64,000 nt of DNA from Bacteroidaceae bacterium (GTDB taxonomy: Bacteria; Bacteroidota; Bacteroidia; Bacteroidales; Bacteroidaceae), in assembly GCA_902362595.1 (NCBI GenBank), contig CABIXF010000002.1, positions 62,001 to 126,000 of the forward strand, read 5' to 3'. The notes beneath the pieces were generated by a model that saw only the letters and a program-made list of their open reading frames with translations, did not search any database and was not told the origin of the DNA. Position numbers and translations under genes: made by a program. The first letter of the stretch is position 1, and the number at the start of each line of letters is the position of its first letter. Of the stretch, positions 23,551 through 32,113 are shown piece by piece.

Positions 23551-23657
23551 TAGTACGATTTAATAGTTCGATTTTTGGAAATTACATAAATCTCATTAAC
23601 GAAATAGATGTTTAATGCTCAATTATTTTATGGTTTTATATTTCGTGCGTTTCTTTG
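23551..23657 (+). promoter_or_regulatory. Control region of the second tra operon
   Basis: TAGTACGATTT (23551-23561) is followed at 23564 by the related TAGTTCGATTT, a 13-bp period. A -7-like TTTCTTTG lies at 23650-23657. The same 11-bp motif occurs 100 bases before the -7 box of the 52918 operon (99 here), which suggests a shared activator. Confidence 0.6.
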
Positions 23658-23699
23658 CAAAATCATACTAATACAAATTTTAATATTCATACTAAATAC

Positions 23700-24143
23700 A
23701 TGAACTCATATTTCATTTTTGCCATCGTCCTGACGGTTGCCTACATCATTTACTACGCCGTCATCATAGCGCATGACATCTACGGGAAAAAGGGGACGGA
23801 CAAACCGAACGAGGAAGTTTTCGACCTCGGCGCACCGGAAGAGGAAGAGAGTGTGGCTGTCACGGAAAGCGAGACCGGCTTCAGTATCGGTAGCGAGAAC
23901 TACGAGACGGAAAGTACGGCTACCTCTTCCGAAACATCCCTTGAGGATGTCAAGGACAAACCGGGAACGGCGCAGGAGAAACTGGAACGGCTGAAGGCCG
24001 AGGCGGAGGAACAGATGGAAGAGACCACGCCTTACCTGTCGGACGCACGCACGTCGGAGGAGATGTACAAGGCTATGATTTCCAAGGGACGGTTAGACAA
24101 CCGACCGGAAATAAAGTGGAACCCAATTCAAGACCGGTTGTGA
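23700..24143 (+). CDS. TraD-like membrane protein opening the second tra operon
   Basis: This 147-residue protein has one N-terminal membrane helix (MNSYFIFAIVLTVAYIIYYAV), a long acidic linker (FDLGAPEEEESVAVTESETG) and a conserved-looking end (SEEMYKAMISKGRLDNRPEIKWNPIQDRL). The layout is like TraD in the first element (8376-9104), but shorter. It is the first gene of an operon running to 41439; the next gene starts one base after its stop. I cannot assign a biochemical role. Confidence 0.7.
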   Translation: MNSYFIFAIVLTVAYIIYYAVIIAHDIYGKKGTDKPNEEVFDLGAPEEEESVAVTESETGFSIGSENYETESTATSSETSLEDVKDKPGTAQEKLERLKAEAEEQMEETTPYLSDARTSEEMYKAMISKGRLDNRPEIKWNPIQDRL

Positions 24144-24144
24144 G

Positions 24145-24471
24145 ATGTCGAAAGCTAAAAAGATTCTATGTGCGCTGTGCCTCCCGTTCCCCTACACGAC
24201 TTTTGCCAAAAGCGGCAGCGTGAACTATAGCTGGGGAGCGGATGCGTTGGCCACGATGCACGACTTCGTGGTGACGATGATGCTCTATGTCCAGTATATC
24301 TGTTGCGCTATCGCCGGAGTTTACGTCATCGTGTCCGTCTGTCAGATATACATCAAGATGAACACGGGCGAGGACGGCATCACCAAGTCGATAATGACGC
24401 TTGTAGGTGCGTGCCTGTTCCTGATCGGGGCATTCTATGTTTTCCCGGTTTTCTTCGGCTACCGCATATAA
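24145..24471 (+). CDS. DUF4134 protein, TraE-like (first copy)
   Basis: This 108-residue protein has an N-terminal signal-like segment (ILCALCLPFPYTTFAKS) and two hydrophobic helices (MMLYVQYICCAIAGVYVIVSVCQIY, IMTLVGACLFLIGAFYVFPVFFG). The LVGACLFLIGA block is the DUF4134/TraE signature, so it is pilin-like. A second DUF4134 gene follows 54 bases later. Two different pilin-type proteins in one operon is unusual and suggests a division of labour. Confidence 0.82.
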   Translation: MSKAKKILCALCLPFPYTTFAKSGSVNYSWGADALATMHDFVVTMMLYVQYICCAIAGVYVIVSVCQIYIKMNTGEDGITKSIMTLVGACLFLIGAFYVFPVFFGYRI

Positions 24472-24525
24472 CCTTACTTGTATCAGGTCGCAGACAAATA
24501 AAGTATTCACTAAAAAAGTAAACGT

Positions 24526-24903
24526 ATGTTTCAGAAAACCAAACAACTGTGCCGCAAGGCATTCGGATTCGTCAACGGAATCCCTACCAAAGTAATGATG
24601 TTCTCCTTCATGCTGCTGTCCGGCATGGTGGCGAAAGCGCAGAACTCCGCAGGCGACTATTCCGCCGGTACGAGCGCATTATCCACTGTCGCGGAGGAGA
24701 TTGCCAAGTATGTGCCTATTATGGTGAAATTGTGCTACGCCATTGCCGGCGTTGTGGCCATCGTGGGTGCAATCTCGGTATATATCGCCATGAACAACGA
24801 GGAGCAGGACGTCAAGAAGAAGATCATGATGGTCGTGGGAGCCTGTATCTTCCTCATTGCGGCGGCCAAGGCGTTGCCTCTGTTCTTCGGTATTGCCGCT
24901 TAA
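24526..24903 (+). CDS. traE: Conjugative transposon protein TraE (DUF4134, second copy)
   Basis: This 125-residue protein has a signal peptide ending in VAKAQ. The mature part (YSAGTSALSTVAEEIAKYVPIMVKLCYAIAGVVAIVGAISVY, VGACIFLIAAAKALPLFFG) is typical TraE. It is closer in pattern to TraE of the first element than the copy at 24145 is. It directly precedes traF, as TraE normally does, so it is the likely main pilin. Confidence 0.88.
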   Translation: MFQKTKQLCRKAFGFVNGIPTKVMMFSFMLLSGMVAKAQNSAGDYSAGTSALSTVAEEIAKYVPIMVKLCYAIAGVVAIVGAISVYIAMNNEEQDVKKKIMMVVGACIFLIAAAKALPLFFGIAA

Positions 24904-24918
24904 ACATCAAGGATAAGT

Positions 24919-25215
24919 ATGAAAGGCAAGGACGAACGCTATCCGGACTACCCGCTGTTCAAGGGACTGCAACGGCCTCTTGAGTTTTTGGGCATCCAAG
25001 GCCGGTATATATATTGGGCGGCGGTGACGACGTGCGGAGCCATTGTCGGCTTTGTCGCCGCCTACTGCCTGCTCGGTTTCATTGCCGGGCTTGTCGTGCT
25101 GGCAGCCGTCGTATCGGCCGGTATCGTGCTCATCCTCCTCAAACAGCGGAAAGGACTGCATAGCAAGAAGGTCGTTCCGGGTGTGTATGTGTATGCCCAC
25201 TCGCGCAAGATCTGA
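24919..25215 (+). CDS. traF: Conjugative transposon protein TraF (DUF4133)
   Basis: This 98-residue protein contains YPDYPLFKGLQRPLEFLGIQGRY, the DUF4133 signature, followed by two adjacent membrane helices (about 32-75) and a basic tail. VirB3-like: it pairs with the VirB4 ATPase encoded 111 bases downstream. That gap is unusually long for this operon and contains a strong hairpin. Confidence 0.9.
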   Translation: MKGKDERYPDYPLFKGLQRPLEFLGIQGRYIYWAAVTTCGAIVGFVAAYCLLGFIAGLVVLAAVVSAGIVLILLKQRKGLHSKKVVPGVYVYAHSRKI

Positions 25216-25267
25216 CGAAAGAAAAACCATCACGGCAATGTGCATGGCTTTATTGATTGTTGAACGC

Positions 25268-25302
25268 GGGCGGGTTTGTCTTGAAGCAAGGCGAACCTGC
25301 CC
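25268..25302 (+). other. Long intra-operon hairpin between traF and traG
   Basis: Arms 25268-25283 and 25287-25302 form a 16-bp stem with three G-U pairs and a 3-base loop AAG. No T-run follows. It probably acts on the mRNA (processing, stability or attenuation) to tune pilin against ATPase expression. Confidence 0.65.
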
Positions 25303-25326
25303 CTATTTAATTACACGTATATCGAA

Positions 25327-28035
25327 ATGACCCTATACATCATTTTATGTTTTGTCGCTTTGTGCGCGGGTATGGCCTTGTCGGTCTATGCGTTCGGTAC
25401 GGGCGGCAAGCGCAAGCGAATCTTTCAGGACATCTATTTCTCGGCGGAGGAAACGGACGGTGTGGGTGTGCTGTACACCAAGACCGGCGAATATTCCGCC
25501 GTACTTAAGATAGAGAATCCGGTACAGAAATATTCGGCGGACATTGACAGTTACTACGACTTCACACACTTGTTCACCGCCCTTGCGCAGACGTTGGGCG
25601 AAGGGTACGCCATCCACAAGCAGGACATCTTCGTCAGGAAACAGTTTGCGAGCGAACCGACTGACGGTCAGGAGTTCCTGTCTTCATCCTATTTTCGTTA
25701 TTTCAAGGGACGTCCTTACACGGACAGCCTTTGCTACCTGACCATCACGCAAGAGGCGAAGAAAAGCCGTCTGTTCTCGTTCGATAGCAAAAAGTGGCGC
25801 GACTTCCTTGTGAAAATCCGTAAAGTACACGACCAGTTACGTGACGGCGGCGTACAGGCCAGATTCCTGAACAAAGCCGAAGCGAGCGAGTACGTCGATC
25901 GTTACTTCGCCATGAACTTCAAAGACCGCACCGTGTCGATGACGAACTTCAAGGCGGACGATGAAACCGTGTCGATGGGCGACAAACGCTGCAAGGTGTA
26001 CAGCCTTGTGGACGTGGACTGTGCCGCACTGCCCTCACAGATACGTCCGTACACGAATATCGAGGTCAACAACACGGAAATGCCCGTCGATTTGGTGTCG
26101 GTGGTGGACAGCATCCCGAACGCCGAGACGGTGGTCTATAACCAAATCATCTTCCTGCCCAACCAGAAGCGTGAGCTGTCGCTGCTCGACAAAAAGAAGA
26201 ACCGCCACGCGAGCATTCCCAATCCGAACAACCAGATGGCGGTCGAGGACATCAAGCGTGTGCAGGAAGTCATCGCCCGTGAGAGCAAGCAACTGGTATA
26301 TACACACTTCAACATGGTGGTGGCCGTGTCTGCCGGTGCAGACCTGCAAAAGTGTACGAACCACTTGGAAAACGCTTTCGGGCGTATGGGTATCCATATC
26401 AGCAAGCGGGCATACAACCAACTGGAACTGTTCGTCGGTTCGTTTCCGGGCAACTGCTACACGCTCAATGAGGAATACGACCGTTTCCTGACCCTTTCCG
26501 ATGCGGCGATGTGCCTGATGTACAAGGAGCGTGTGCTGCACAGCGAGGAAACGCCGCTGAAGATTTACTACACCGACCGTCAGGGCGTGCCGGTGGCTAT
26601 CGACATCACGGGAAAAGAGGGAAAGAATAAACTGACTGATAATTCCAATTTTTTCTGTTTGGGGCCTTCGGGCAGCGGCAAGAGTTTTCATATGAACTCG
26701 GTCGTGCGCCAGCTCCATGAGCAGGGAACGGATGTGGTGATGGTCGATACGGGGAACTCATACGAGGGACTGTGCGAGTATCTGGGCGGCAAGTATATCT
26801 CCTATACCGAGGAACGGCCTATTACGATGAATCCGTTTCGCATCAACCGGGAGGAATACAATATCGAGAAGATAGACTTCCTCAAGAACCTTATCCTGAT
26901 GATTTGGAAAGGGTCGGACAGCCAGATTCCCGAAATCGAGTTCCGCATTGTCGAGCAGATAATCATAGACTACTATGATGCCTATTTCAACGGATTTACA
27001 AGATACACCGACGAGCAACGGGAGGTACTGCTGAAAAACCTGTTTGCGGCGGCCAGCCGAAAGAACCCAAACAAACCACCCAGAGAGGTGGATGAGATGG
27101 TGCGCAAACAGATAGAGGTGCTTGAGGCACGGCGGGCGGCTCTCAAAGTGTCGGAACTGAACTTCAACTCATTCTTTGACTACTCATTCGACCGTCTGGA
27201 GCAGATCTGCACCGAAAATGACATCACGACAATCAGCTACTCGACCTATTCGACCATGCTGCAGCCGTTCTACAAGGGAGGCGCATATGAGAAGATTCTC
27301 AATGAGAATGTGGATTCGGCACTGTTTGACGAGACATTCATCGTCTTTGAAGTGGATGCAATCAAGGAAAACAAGAAACTGTTTCCCATTGTCACACTGA
27401 TTATCATGGACGTGTTCCTGCAGAAAATGCGCATCAAGAAGACCCGTAAAGTCCTTGTCATCGAAGAGGCGTGGAAGGCCATTGCCAGCCCGCTCATGGC
27501 GGAATACATCAAGTTCATGTACAAGACCGCCCGTAAGTTTTGGGCTTCTGTCGGCGTGGTGACGCAGGAGATACAGGACATCATCGGCAGCGAAATCGTG
27601 AAGGAGGCCATCATCAACAACTCGGACGTGGTGATGCTGCTTGACCAGAGCAAGTTCAAGGAACGCTTTGACGAAATCCGAAAGATTCTTGGTCTGACCG
27701 AGGTGGATTGCAAGAAGATATTTACCATCAACCGCTTGGAGAACAAGGATGGGCGCAGCTTCTTCCGCGAAGTGTTTATCCGTCGGGGGACGACCAGCGG
27801 CGTGTACGGCGTGGAAGAGCCGCACGAGTGCTACATGACCTACACGACCGAACGGGCGGAAAAGGAGGCACTGAAGCTTTACAAGAAGGAACTTCGGTGC
27901 AGCCATCAGGAAGCTATCGAGGCATATTGCCGGGACTGGGATGCCAGCGGTATCGGGAAGGCCCTGCCTTTTGCACAAAAAGTAAACGAGACGGGGCGTG
28001 TGCTCAACCTCCGTCCCGTGCATGAATCCAAATAA
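25327..28035 (+). CDS. traG: Conjugation system ATPase TraG (VirB4-like), second element
   Basis: This is a 902-residue VirB4-type ATPase. An N-terminal membrane segment (IILCFVALCAGMALSVYAFG), absent from the first element's TraG, precedes the core. Walker A GPSGSGKS is at about 446-453, MVDTGNSYEGLCEYLGG follows, and Walker B VLVIEEAWKAI is near 706. VVTQEIQDIIGSEIVKEAIINNSD is the conserved C-terminal part. It powers the second transfer channel. Family motifs are shared with the protein at 5032-7542, but the sequences differ widely outside them, so the two systems are old relatives rather than a recent duplication. Confidence 0.95.
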   Translation: MTLYIILCFVALCAGMALSVYAFGTGGKRKRIFQDIYFSAEETDGVGVLYTKTGEYSAVLKIENPVQKYSADIDSYYDFTHLFTALAQTLGEGYAIHKQDIFVRKQFASEPTDGQEFLSSSYFRYFKGRPYTDSLCYLTITQEAKKSRLFSFDSKKWRDFLVKIRKVHDQLRDGGVQARFLNKAEASEYVDRYFAMNFKDRTVSMTNFKADDETVSMGDKRCKVYSLVDVDCAALPSQIRPYTNIEVNNTEMPVDLVSVVDSIPNAETVVYNQIIFLPNQKRELSLLDKKKNRHASIPNPNNQMAVEDIKRVQEVIARESKQLVYTHFNMVVAVSAGADLQKCTNHLENAFGRMGIHISKRAYNQLELFVGSFPGNCYTLNEEYDRFLTLSDAAMCLMYKERVLHSEETPLKIYYTDRQGVPVAIDITGKEGKNKLTDNSNFFCLGPSGSGKSFHMNSVVRQLHEQGTDVVMVDTGNSYEGLCEYLGGKYISYTEERPITMNPFRINREEYNIEKIDFLKNLILMIWKGSDSQIPEIEFRIVEQIIIDYYDAYFNGFTRYTDEQREVLLKNLFAAASRKNPNKPPREVDEMVRKQIEVLEARRAALKVSELNFNSFFDYSFDRLEQICTENDITTISYSTYSTMLQPFYKGGAYEKILNENVDSALFDETFIVFEVDAIKENKKLFPIVTLIIMDVFLQKMRIKKTRKVLVIEEAWKAIASPLMAEYIKFMYKTARKFWASVGVVTQEIQDIIGSEIVKEAIINNSDVVMLLDQSKFKERFDEIRKILGLTEVDCKKIFTINRLENKDGRSFFREVFIRRGTTSGVYGVEEPHECYMTYTTERAEKEALKLYKKELRCSHQEAIEAYCRDWDASGIGKALPFAQKVNETGRVLNLRPVHESK

Positions 28036-28046
28036 ACATTGCAGCC

Positions 28047-30593
28047 ATGAAACGACTACTCCTTATCCTGACCATCGCCTCGGTCACACTCTGCCAGACG
28101 GTTCACGCCCAGTATTACAGCGTGAACTACGACACCCGTACCGTTGCGGCGATGGTGGCTGCCTTCGGTACGGAAGCGGTCGCCGAAGGGTACTACCGGG
28201 AGCAGGTCGATGACGTCCTCAAGCACTACACGGCAGCGGAGGTCGCTACCGCCGGGATATTCGCGGCCAAGTTCTTGGAGCATAAAGCCCTGAGCGACCT
28301 CGGCATCTGGAACAGCCGTACGGAAAACTACTACTACCGGCGCATCTACCGGATGGTGGCGGAGAAAATCATGCCCAAGATATGGGTGGTGGCGAAGCAG
28401 ATGCTCCATTCGCCGCAAACGGCTATCTATTGGGGCAGTTACCTGATGAAAGTCTGCGATGATACCAAAAGTCTGTGTATGCAGTTCGAGAGCGTGGTGA
28501 CCAACAGCACGCTGACCTTTTCGGACATCGCCTTTCTCGAAATCAATCCGGAAATTGCCCCCTTGCTGAAACTCTCCGAAACGGGAAACATCGACTGGCA
28601 GCGGATGATGGACAACTTCGCCCGCATACCGGGCAACTTCACCCACGAGAACCTGAAAAGCGACCTCGACAACCTTTATAACACGGGGGTCGGCCTTGCA
28701 ACGGCAGGCATTGCCAATCTTGGTGACGCCCTGTTGCAAAGCAGCTCGTTCCATGACCTGCTGGGTGGAAAGGTTGAAGAAATCGGCAACCTGTATGAAC
28801 ACTACGGGAGTCTATTCGAGCAGGCGGAACATGACATCAGCGGCTTGCTGATTGACATGGTGGGTGGTCCGGACAACGTGGCCGGTCTGTTCAACTTCAG
28901 CAACTACAACCTCACGGCATGGATGACCGACTACCTGGACGAAGCGATGGGGAACTATTACACGCAGCGGTGGTACATTGCCCGGCGTGACCAAGGGAGC
29001 GTATCGCTGTGCGACTACTATCCTCCGACGGACGACAACAGCATCCTGAACGGGGGCGCATGGGTGCGGTTCAACACGAGCGACCCGAATTTCTATCCTG
29101 ATGCCTCGCAACGGGAACAGGTACTTGCCAACTCGGAAGGATATGCCGGTTGGTCAAGAAACCGCGTGCAGCAGTTGAACAACCAGAACGACGGGTTCAG
29201 CTACAGCATCAACTATTGGATGAGTGCCTATATCATCAGCAAGAAAAACAAGCAGACCAAAAAGGCATACGCATACGAAATCCATGTGAGCAAAAACTGG
29301 AACAAAGAAGAGGTCGTCTATGAGGAAGTCTTCGATTCCTACTCGATGGACTTGAACACGTTTCGGGCGCAACTGAATGTCCGGCTTGCGGAGTTCAACG
29401 AGAACGAGGACGGCTACACCTATTATATATCTTCCGGTGCGCGGAACTATTACCAAGCAACGGACGCAGCCAAATTGAAGGGATGCGAGAGCGTGACCAT
29501 CAGCGTGACCTGTTCCGACGGGGTTACGCTCGGACAAGGCTCGACACAGTACAAGTGCCGCAAGTGCGGCAGCTCGTTGAATGCCCACACCAAGGAGTGC
29601 GCCATGCAGACCTCGGTGACGGAAAACGACCTCGACCTTTCGGAACTGGACGCGCTATTGAACGAGGCGAACAGCCAAGCGGCCAATATTGAAGCGCAAA
29701 TCGGGGCATTGGAAAACGAGAACGCTGTCCTGCTGAAGAAAATCAGTACGGCGAGCATTGAGGATGCGGCGAATTACCGGCAGCAGTACAACGCGAACAA
29801 GACACGGATAGACCGTCTGAAAGGAGAACTCGCGGAATGGAAGAAGAAACAGTCCGACTATGCCCAAGCAAAGTCGGATGCCGCAGACGACAACAGCGTG
29901 GCGACGGATGACTATTACCGCATCCCTGCCATCATGCAGGACTGCAAGGCGGCATACGGTCTTACTTGGCAGGACGGCGGAGCATGGAACGGCTACTCGT
30001 ATGTACGCAAGGCGACCATGCCGAATATCAACGGTATCATCACATTCAGGGCTACGGTCTCCATTGCCCGCAAGCCGAAATATTTTCTCGGCATAAAAAT
30101 ACACCGTACCATTATCCAAATCAAGTGGGAACTCACTTCGGAATATACGGACACACACGTCGCTGACGTGCTGACCCTTGATCCGGGACTTTCGGATGCG
30201 GAAAAGGCTAAACTGGTAAACGACCGGATAGCCGAAATCGCCCGTGAACATCCGTCCTGTAAAATCACGACGGAATACGCCCGCAGCGCACCGACGGAAG
30301 AAACGCCATCAGGCGACGTGTACCATCTGCTGTGGTCAAGCGACCGCCTTGAGATAGCGCGAGAGGTGGACAGCAGAATCACCAAGATATATGCCGACTT
30401 GGTATCGCTGGAAAAGATGATGCACTACAAGCGGAGCATCCTTGACGTGATGAAGGATGTGCAGCCCGGACTGGACACGGACGAAGGCCGTAGGCTGACA
30501 CTCGTGGAGGAATGCCATGACCGCTGGGTGGAGAATGCACGGACGCTTCGGAGCGGCAACAGCAGGAATAGCAGAAAGGAGGTACGGCCATGA
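28047..30593 (+). CDS. Large exported protein of the second tra operon, unknown function
   Basis: The 848-residue product has a signal peptide (MKRLLLILTIASVTLCQTVHAQ). The N-terminal third is helical (MVAAFGTEAVAEGYYREQVDDVL). A C2HC cluster, YKCRKCGSSLNAHTKEC, lies near residue 496-512, followed by a coiled coil (LDALLNEANSQAANIEAQIGALENENAVL) and a beta-rich region. Zinc clusters are rare in exported proteins. It lies between traG and other exported components, where the first element has traI only. It is probably a periplasmic or surface part of the mating apparatus; I do not recognise the family. The end overlaps the next gene by ATGA. Confidence 0.7.
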   Translation: MKRLLLILTIASVTLCQTVHAQYYSVNYDTRTVAAMVAAFGTEAVAEGYYREQVDDVLKHYTAAEVATAGIFAAKFLEHKALSDLGIWNSRTENYYYRRIYRMVAEKIMPKIWVVAKQMLHSPQTAIYWGSYLMKVCDDTKSLCMQFESVVTNSTLTFSDIAFLEINPEIAPLLKLSETGNIDWQRMMDNFARIPGNFTHENLKSDLDNLYNTGVGLATAGIANLGDALLQSSSFHDLLGGKVEEIGNLYEHYGSLFEQAEHDISGLLIDMVGGPDNVAGLFNFSNYNLTAWMTDYLDEAMGNYYTQRWYIARRDQGSVSLCDYYPPTDDNSILNGGAWVRFNTSDPNFYPDASQREQVLANSEGYAGWSRNRVQQLNNQNDGFSYSINYWMSAYIISKKNKQTKKAYAYEIHVSKNWNKEEVVYEEVFDSYSMDLNTFRAQLNVRLAEFNENEDGYTYYISSGARNYYQATDAAKLKGCESVTISVTCSDGVTLGQGSTQYKCRKCGSSLNAHTKECAMQTSVTENDLDLSELDALLNEANSQAANIEAQIGALENENAVLLKKISTASIEDAANYRQQYNANKTRIDRLKGELAEWKKKQSDYAQAKSDAADDNSVATDDYYRIPAIMQDCKAAYGLTWQDGGAWNGYSYVRKATMPNINGIITFRATVSIARKPKYFLGIKIHRTIIQIKWELTSEYTDTHVADVLTLDPGLSDAEKAKLVNDRIAEIAREHPSCKITTEYARSAPTEETPSGDVYHLLWSSDRLEIAREVDSRITKIYADLVSLEKMMHYKRSILDVMKDVQPGLDTDEGRRLTLVEECHDRWVENARTLRSGNSRNSRKEVRP

Positions 30594-31315
30594 AACGTAC
30601 CATACAGATTGCCGTCGTGCTGTTCGCCCTGCTGCCCGGTATCGCCAAGGCGCAGTGGACTTTCGATATAGTCTCCGTCGAAGCCTACATCAACGACCAC
30701 AAGAAGCAGCGCAGCCTGCTGTTGGCTCGTAGCACCTTGGAGTACAGCAACAAGCTGTTGCACGAGTACAGCTGTAAAGAAATTGGGGACTATAAAGAGT
30801 TGAATATTGACCTTGACAAATACACCCGTGCGTTCGATGCCATCGACGTCATGTACCAGTCGTTGCGCACGGTGTTGAACGTCAAGAATACCTATACATC
30901 GGTCAGCGACCGTATCGGCGACTATAAATCGTTGTTGGAGGATTTCAATGCGAAGATCTTGAAACGTGGACGCATCGAATCCGCAGATACCCTGATTATC
31001 TCCATCAATGCGAGGGGGCTGAGGGCGATTGCCCGTGAGGGGGAACAGCTCTACAAGTCCGTGAGCGACCTCGTGCTGTATGCCACCGGAGCGGCAGCCT
31101 GCTCGACCTCCGACCTGCTGATGGTGTTGGAGGCCATCAACCGCTCATTGGACAACATCGAGCGGCATCTGAACCGGGCCTATTTCGAGACATGGCGGTA
31201 CATTCAAGTGCGCATCGGCTATTGGAAAGCAAAGGTATATCGCTCCCGCACCATGCGGGAGATTCTCGATGACGCCTTCGGGCGTTGGCGCGGAGCCGGA
31301 AGACTGGATTATTAA
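30590..31315 (+). CDS. Exported helical protein of the second tra operon
   Basis: This 241-residue protein has a signal peptide ending in AKAQ. It has a mostly helical body (YINDHKKQRSLLLARSTLEYS, LLEDFNAKILKRGR) and a C-terminal DDAFGRWRGA. The C-terminal A-x2-RW pattern recurs in the exported proteins at 31334, 57380 and 58080. By size, signal peptide and helicity it is the best candidate for a TraI-like periplasmic component of this operon, but the similarity is weak. It is coupled to the preceding gene by a 4-base overlap. Confidence 0.65.
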   Translation: MKRTIQIAVVLFALLPGIAKAQWTFDIVSVEAYINDHKKQRSLLLARSTLEYSNKLLHEYSCKEIGDYKELNIDLDKYTRAFDAIDVMYQSLRTVLNVKNTYTSVSDRIGDYKSLLEDFNAKILKRGRIESADTLIISINARGLRAIAREGEQLYKSVSDLVLYATGAAACSTSDLLMVLEAINRSLDNIERHLNRAYFETWRYIQVRIGYWKAKVYRSRTMREILDDAFGRWRGAGRLDY

Positions 31316-31333
31316 CGACAAAAAGAGAAGAAT

Positions 31334-32101
31334 ATGAACAGAAAACTATTACTCATGGCAGTGGCGGTCACCGTAACGACAGCCGTACACGCACAGTATG
31401 TAACGTACAACCATGATTCGCCGAAGCAGAATCAGGTAACGGTCATGGAAACCGGTACGGGCGCACTCTCGCCCGACCTCTATTATTCCGTGCTGCACAA
31501 CAAATACAAGAAGTCGGCGGCGGCCAAAAACAAGCTCTCGTTCCGCACACTTGCCGGTATCAATCTCTACAACCAGGTGGACGAAGCGGAAGCCATTGAT
31601 TCGGCTTTGGTCAAGCGGGCGAAGGTCGAGGCGTTGAACGTTGCCGACCGGCAGGCGGACATCGCGTGGCTTGCCGAGGGCGATAAGGTCAGCAGACAGA
31701 TGGACCGGTTCCGGCGCAACATCGACCGTATTCTCCTGTCCGGCGGTACTCCGGCCGACAAGGAACGGTGGACGGAATACTACCACGTCTATCAGTGCGC
31801 CATCAACGCCACGAAAGACGCCTATATGCCAAACGCCCAGCGAAAGAAGGAGTATCTGCGCATCTACGAGGATGTGGCACGGCAGAACGAGATTTTAGTG
31901 AGCTACCTCGCCAAGCGTCAGAACGCAACGGCAACAAGCACACTGCTGAACGCAACGGACAACCGTACCCTGCATAAGGGCGGCATTGTCCGCAATGCCA
32001 TGAGCCGGTGGCAGGAATCACGCCTTGCGGTGCGTGGCTCGCAATCGGGCGGCAACGGAAACGGCGAAGATGACAACGAGAGTGTAAACAGAGGGAAATA
32101 A
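31334..32101 (+). CDS. Exported protein, DUF5045-like
   Basis: This 255-residue protein has a signal peptide ending in VHAQ. It then carries YVTYNHDSPKQNQVTVMETGTGALSPDLYYSVLHNKYKK, a segment I associate with DUF5045 of Bacteroides elements, and a helical remainder. The C-terminal region holds AMSRWQESR, matching the A-x2-RW pattern of its neighbours. It ends in a Gly/Asn-rich tail. Located between the exported proteins and TraJ, it is probably a mating-channel component. Confidence 0.65.
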   Translation: MNRKLLLMAVAVTVTTAVHAQYVTYNHDSPKQNQVTVMETGTGALSPDLYYSVLHNKYKKSAAAKNKLSFRTLAGINLYNQVDEAEAIDSALVKRAKVEALNVADRQADIAWLAEGDKVSRQMDRFRRNIDRILLSGGTPADKERWTEYYHVYQCAINATKDAYMPNAQRKKEYLRIYEDVARQNEILVSYLAKRQNATATSTLLNATDNRTLHKGGIVRNAMSRWQESRLAVRGSQSGGNGNGEDDNESVNRGK

Positions 32102-32113
32102 AAAGACAGGGCT

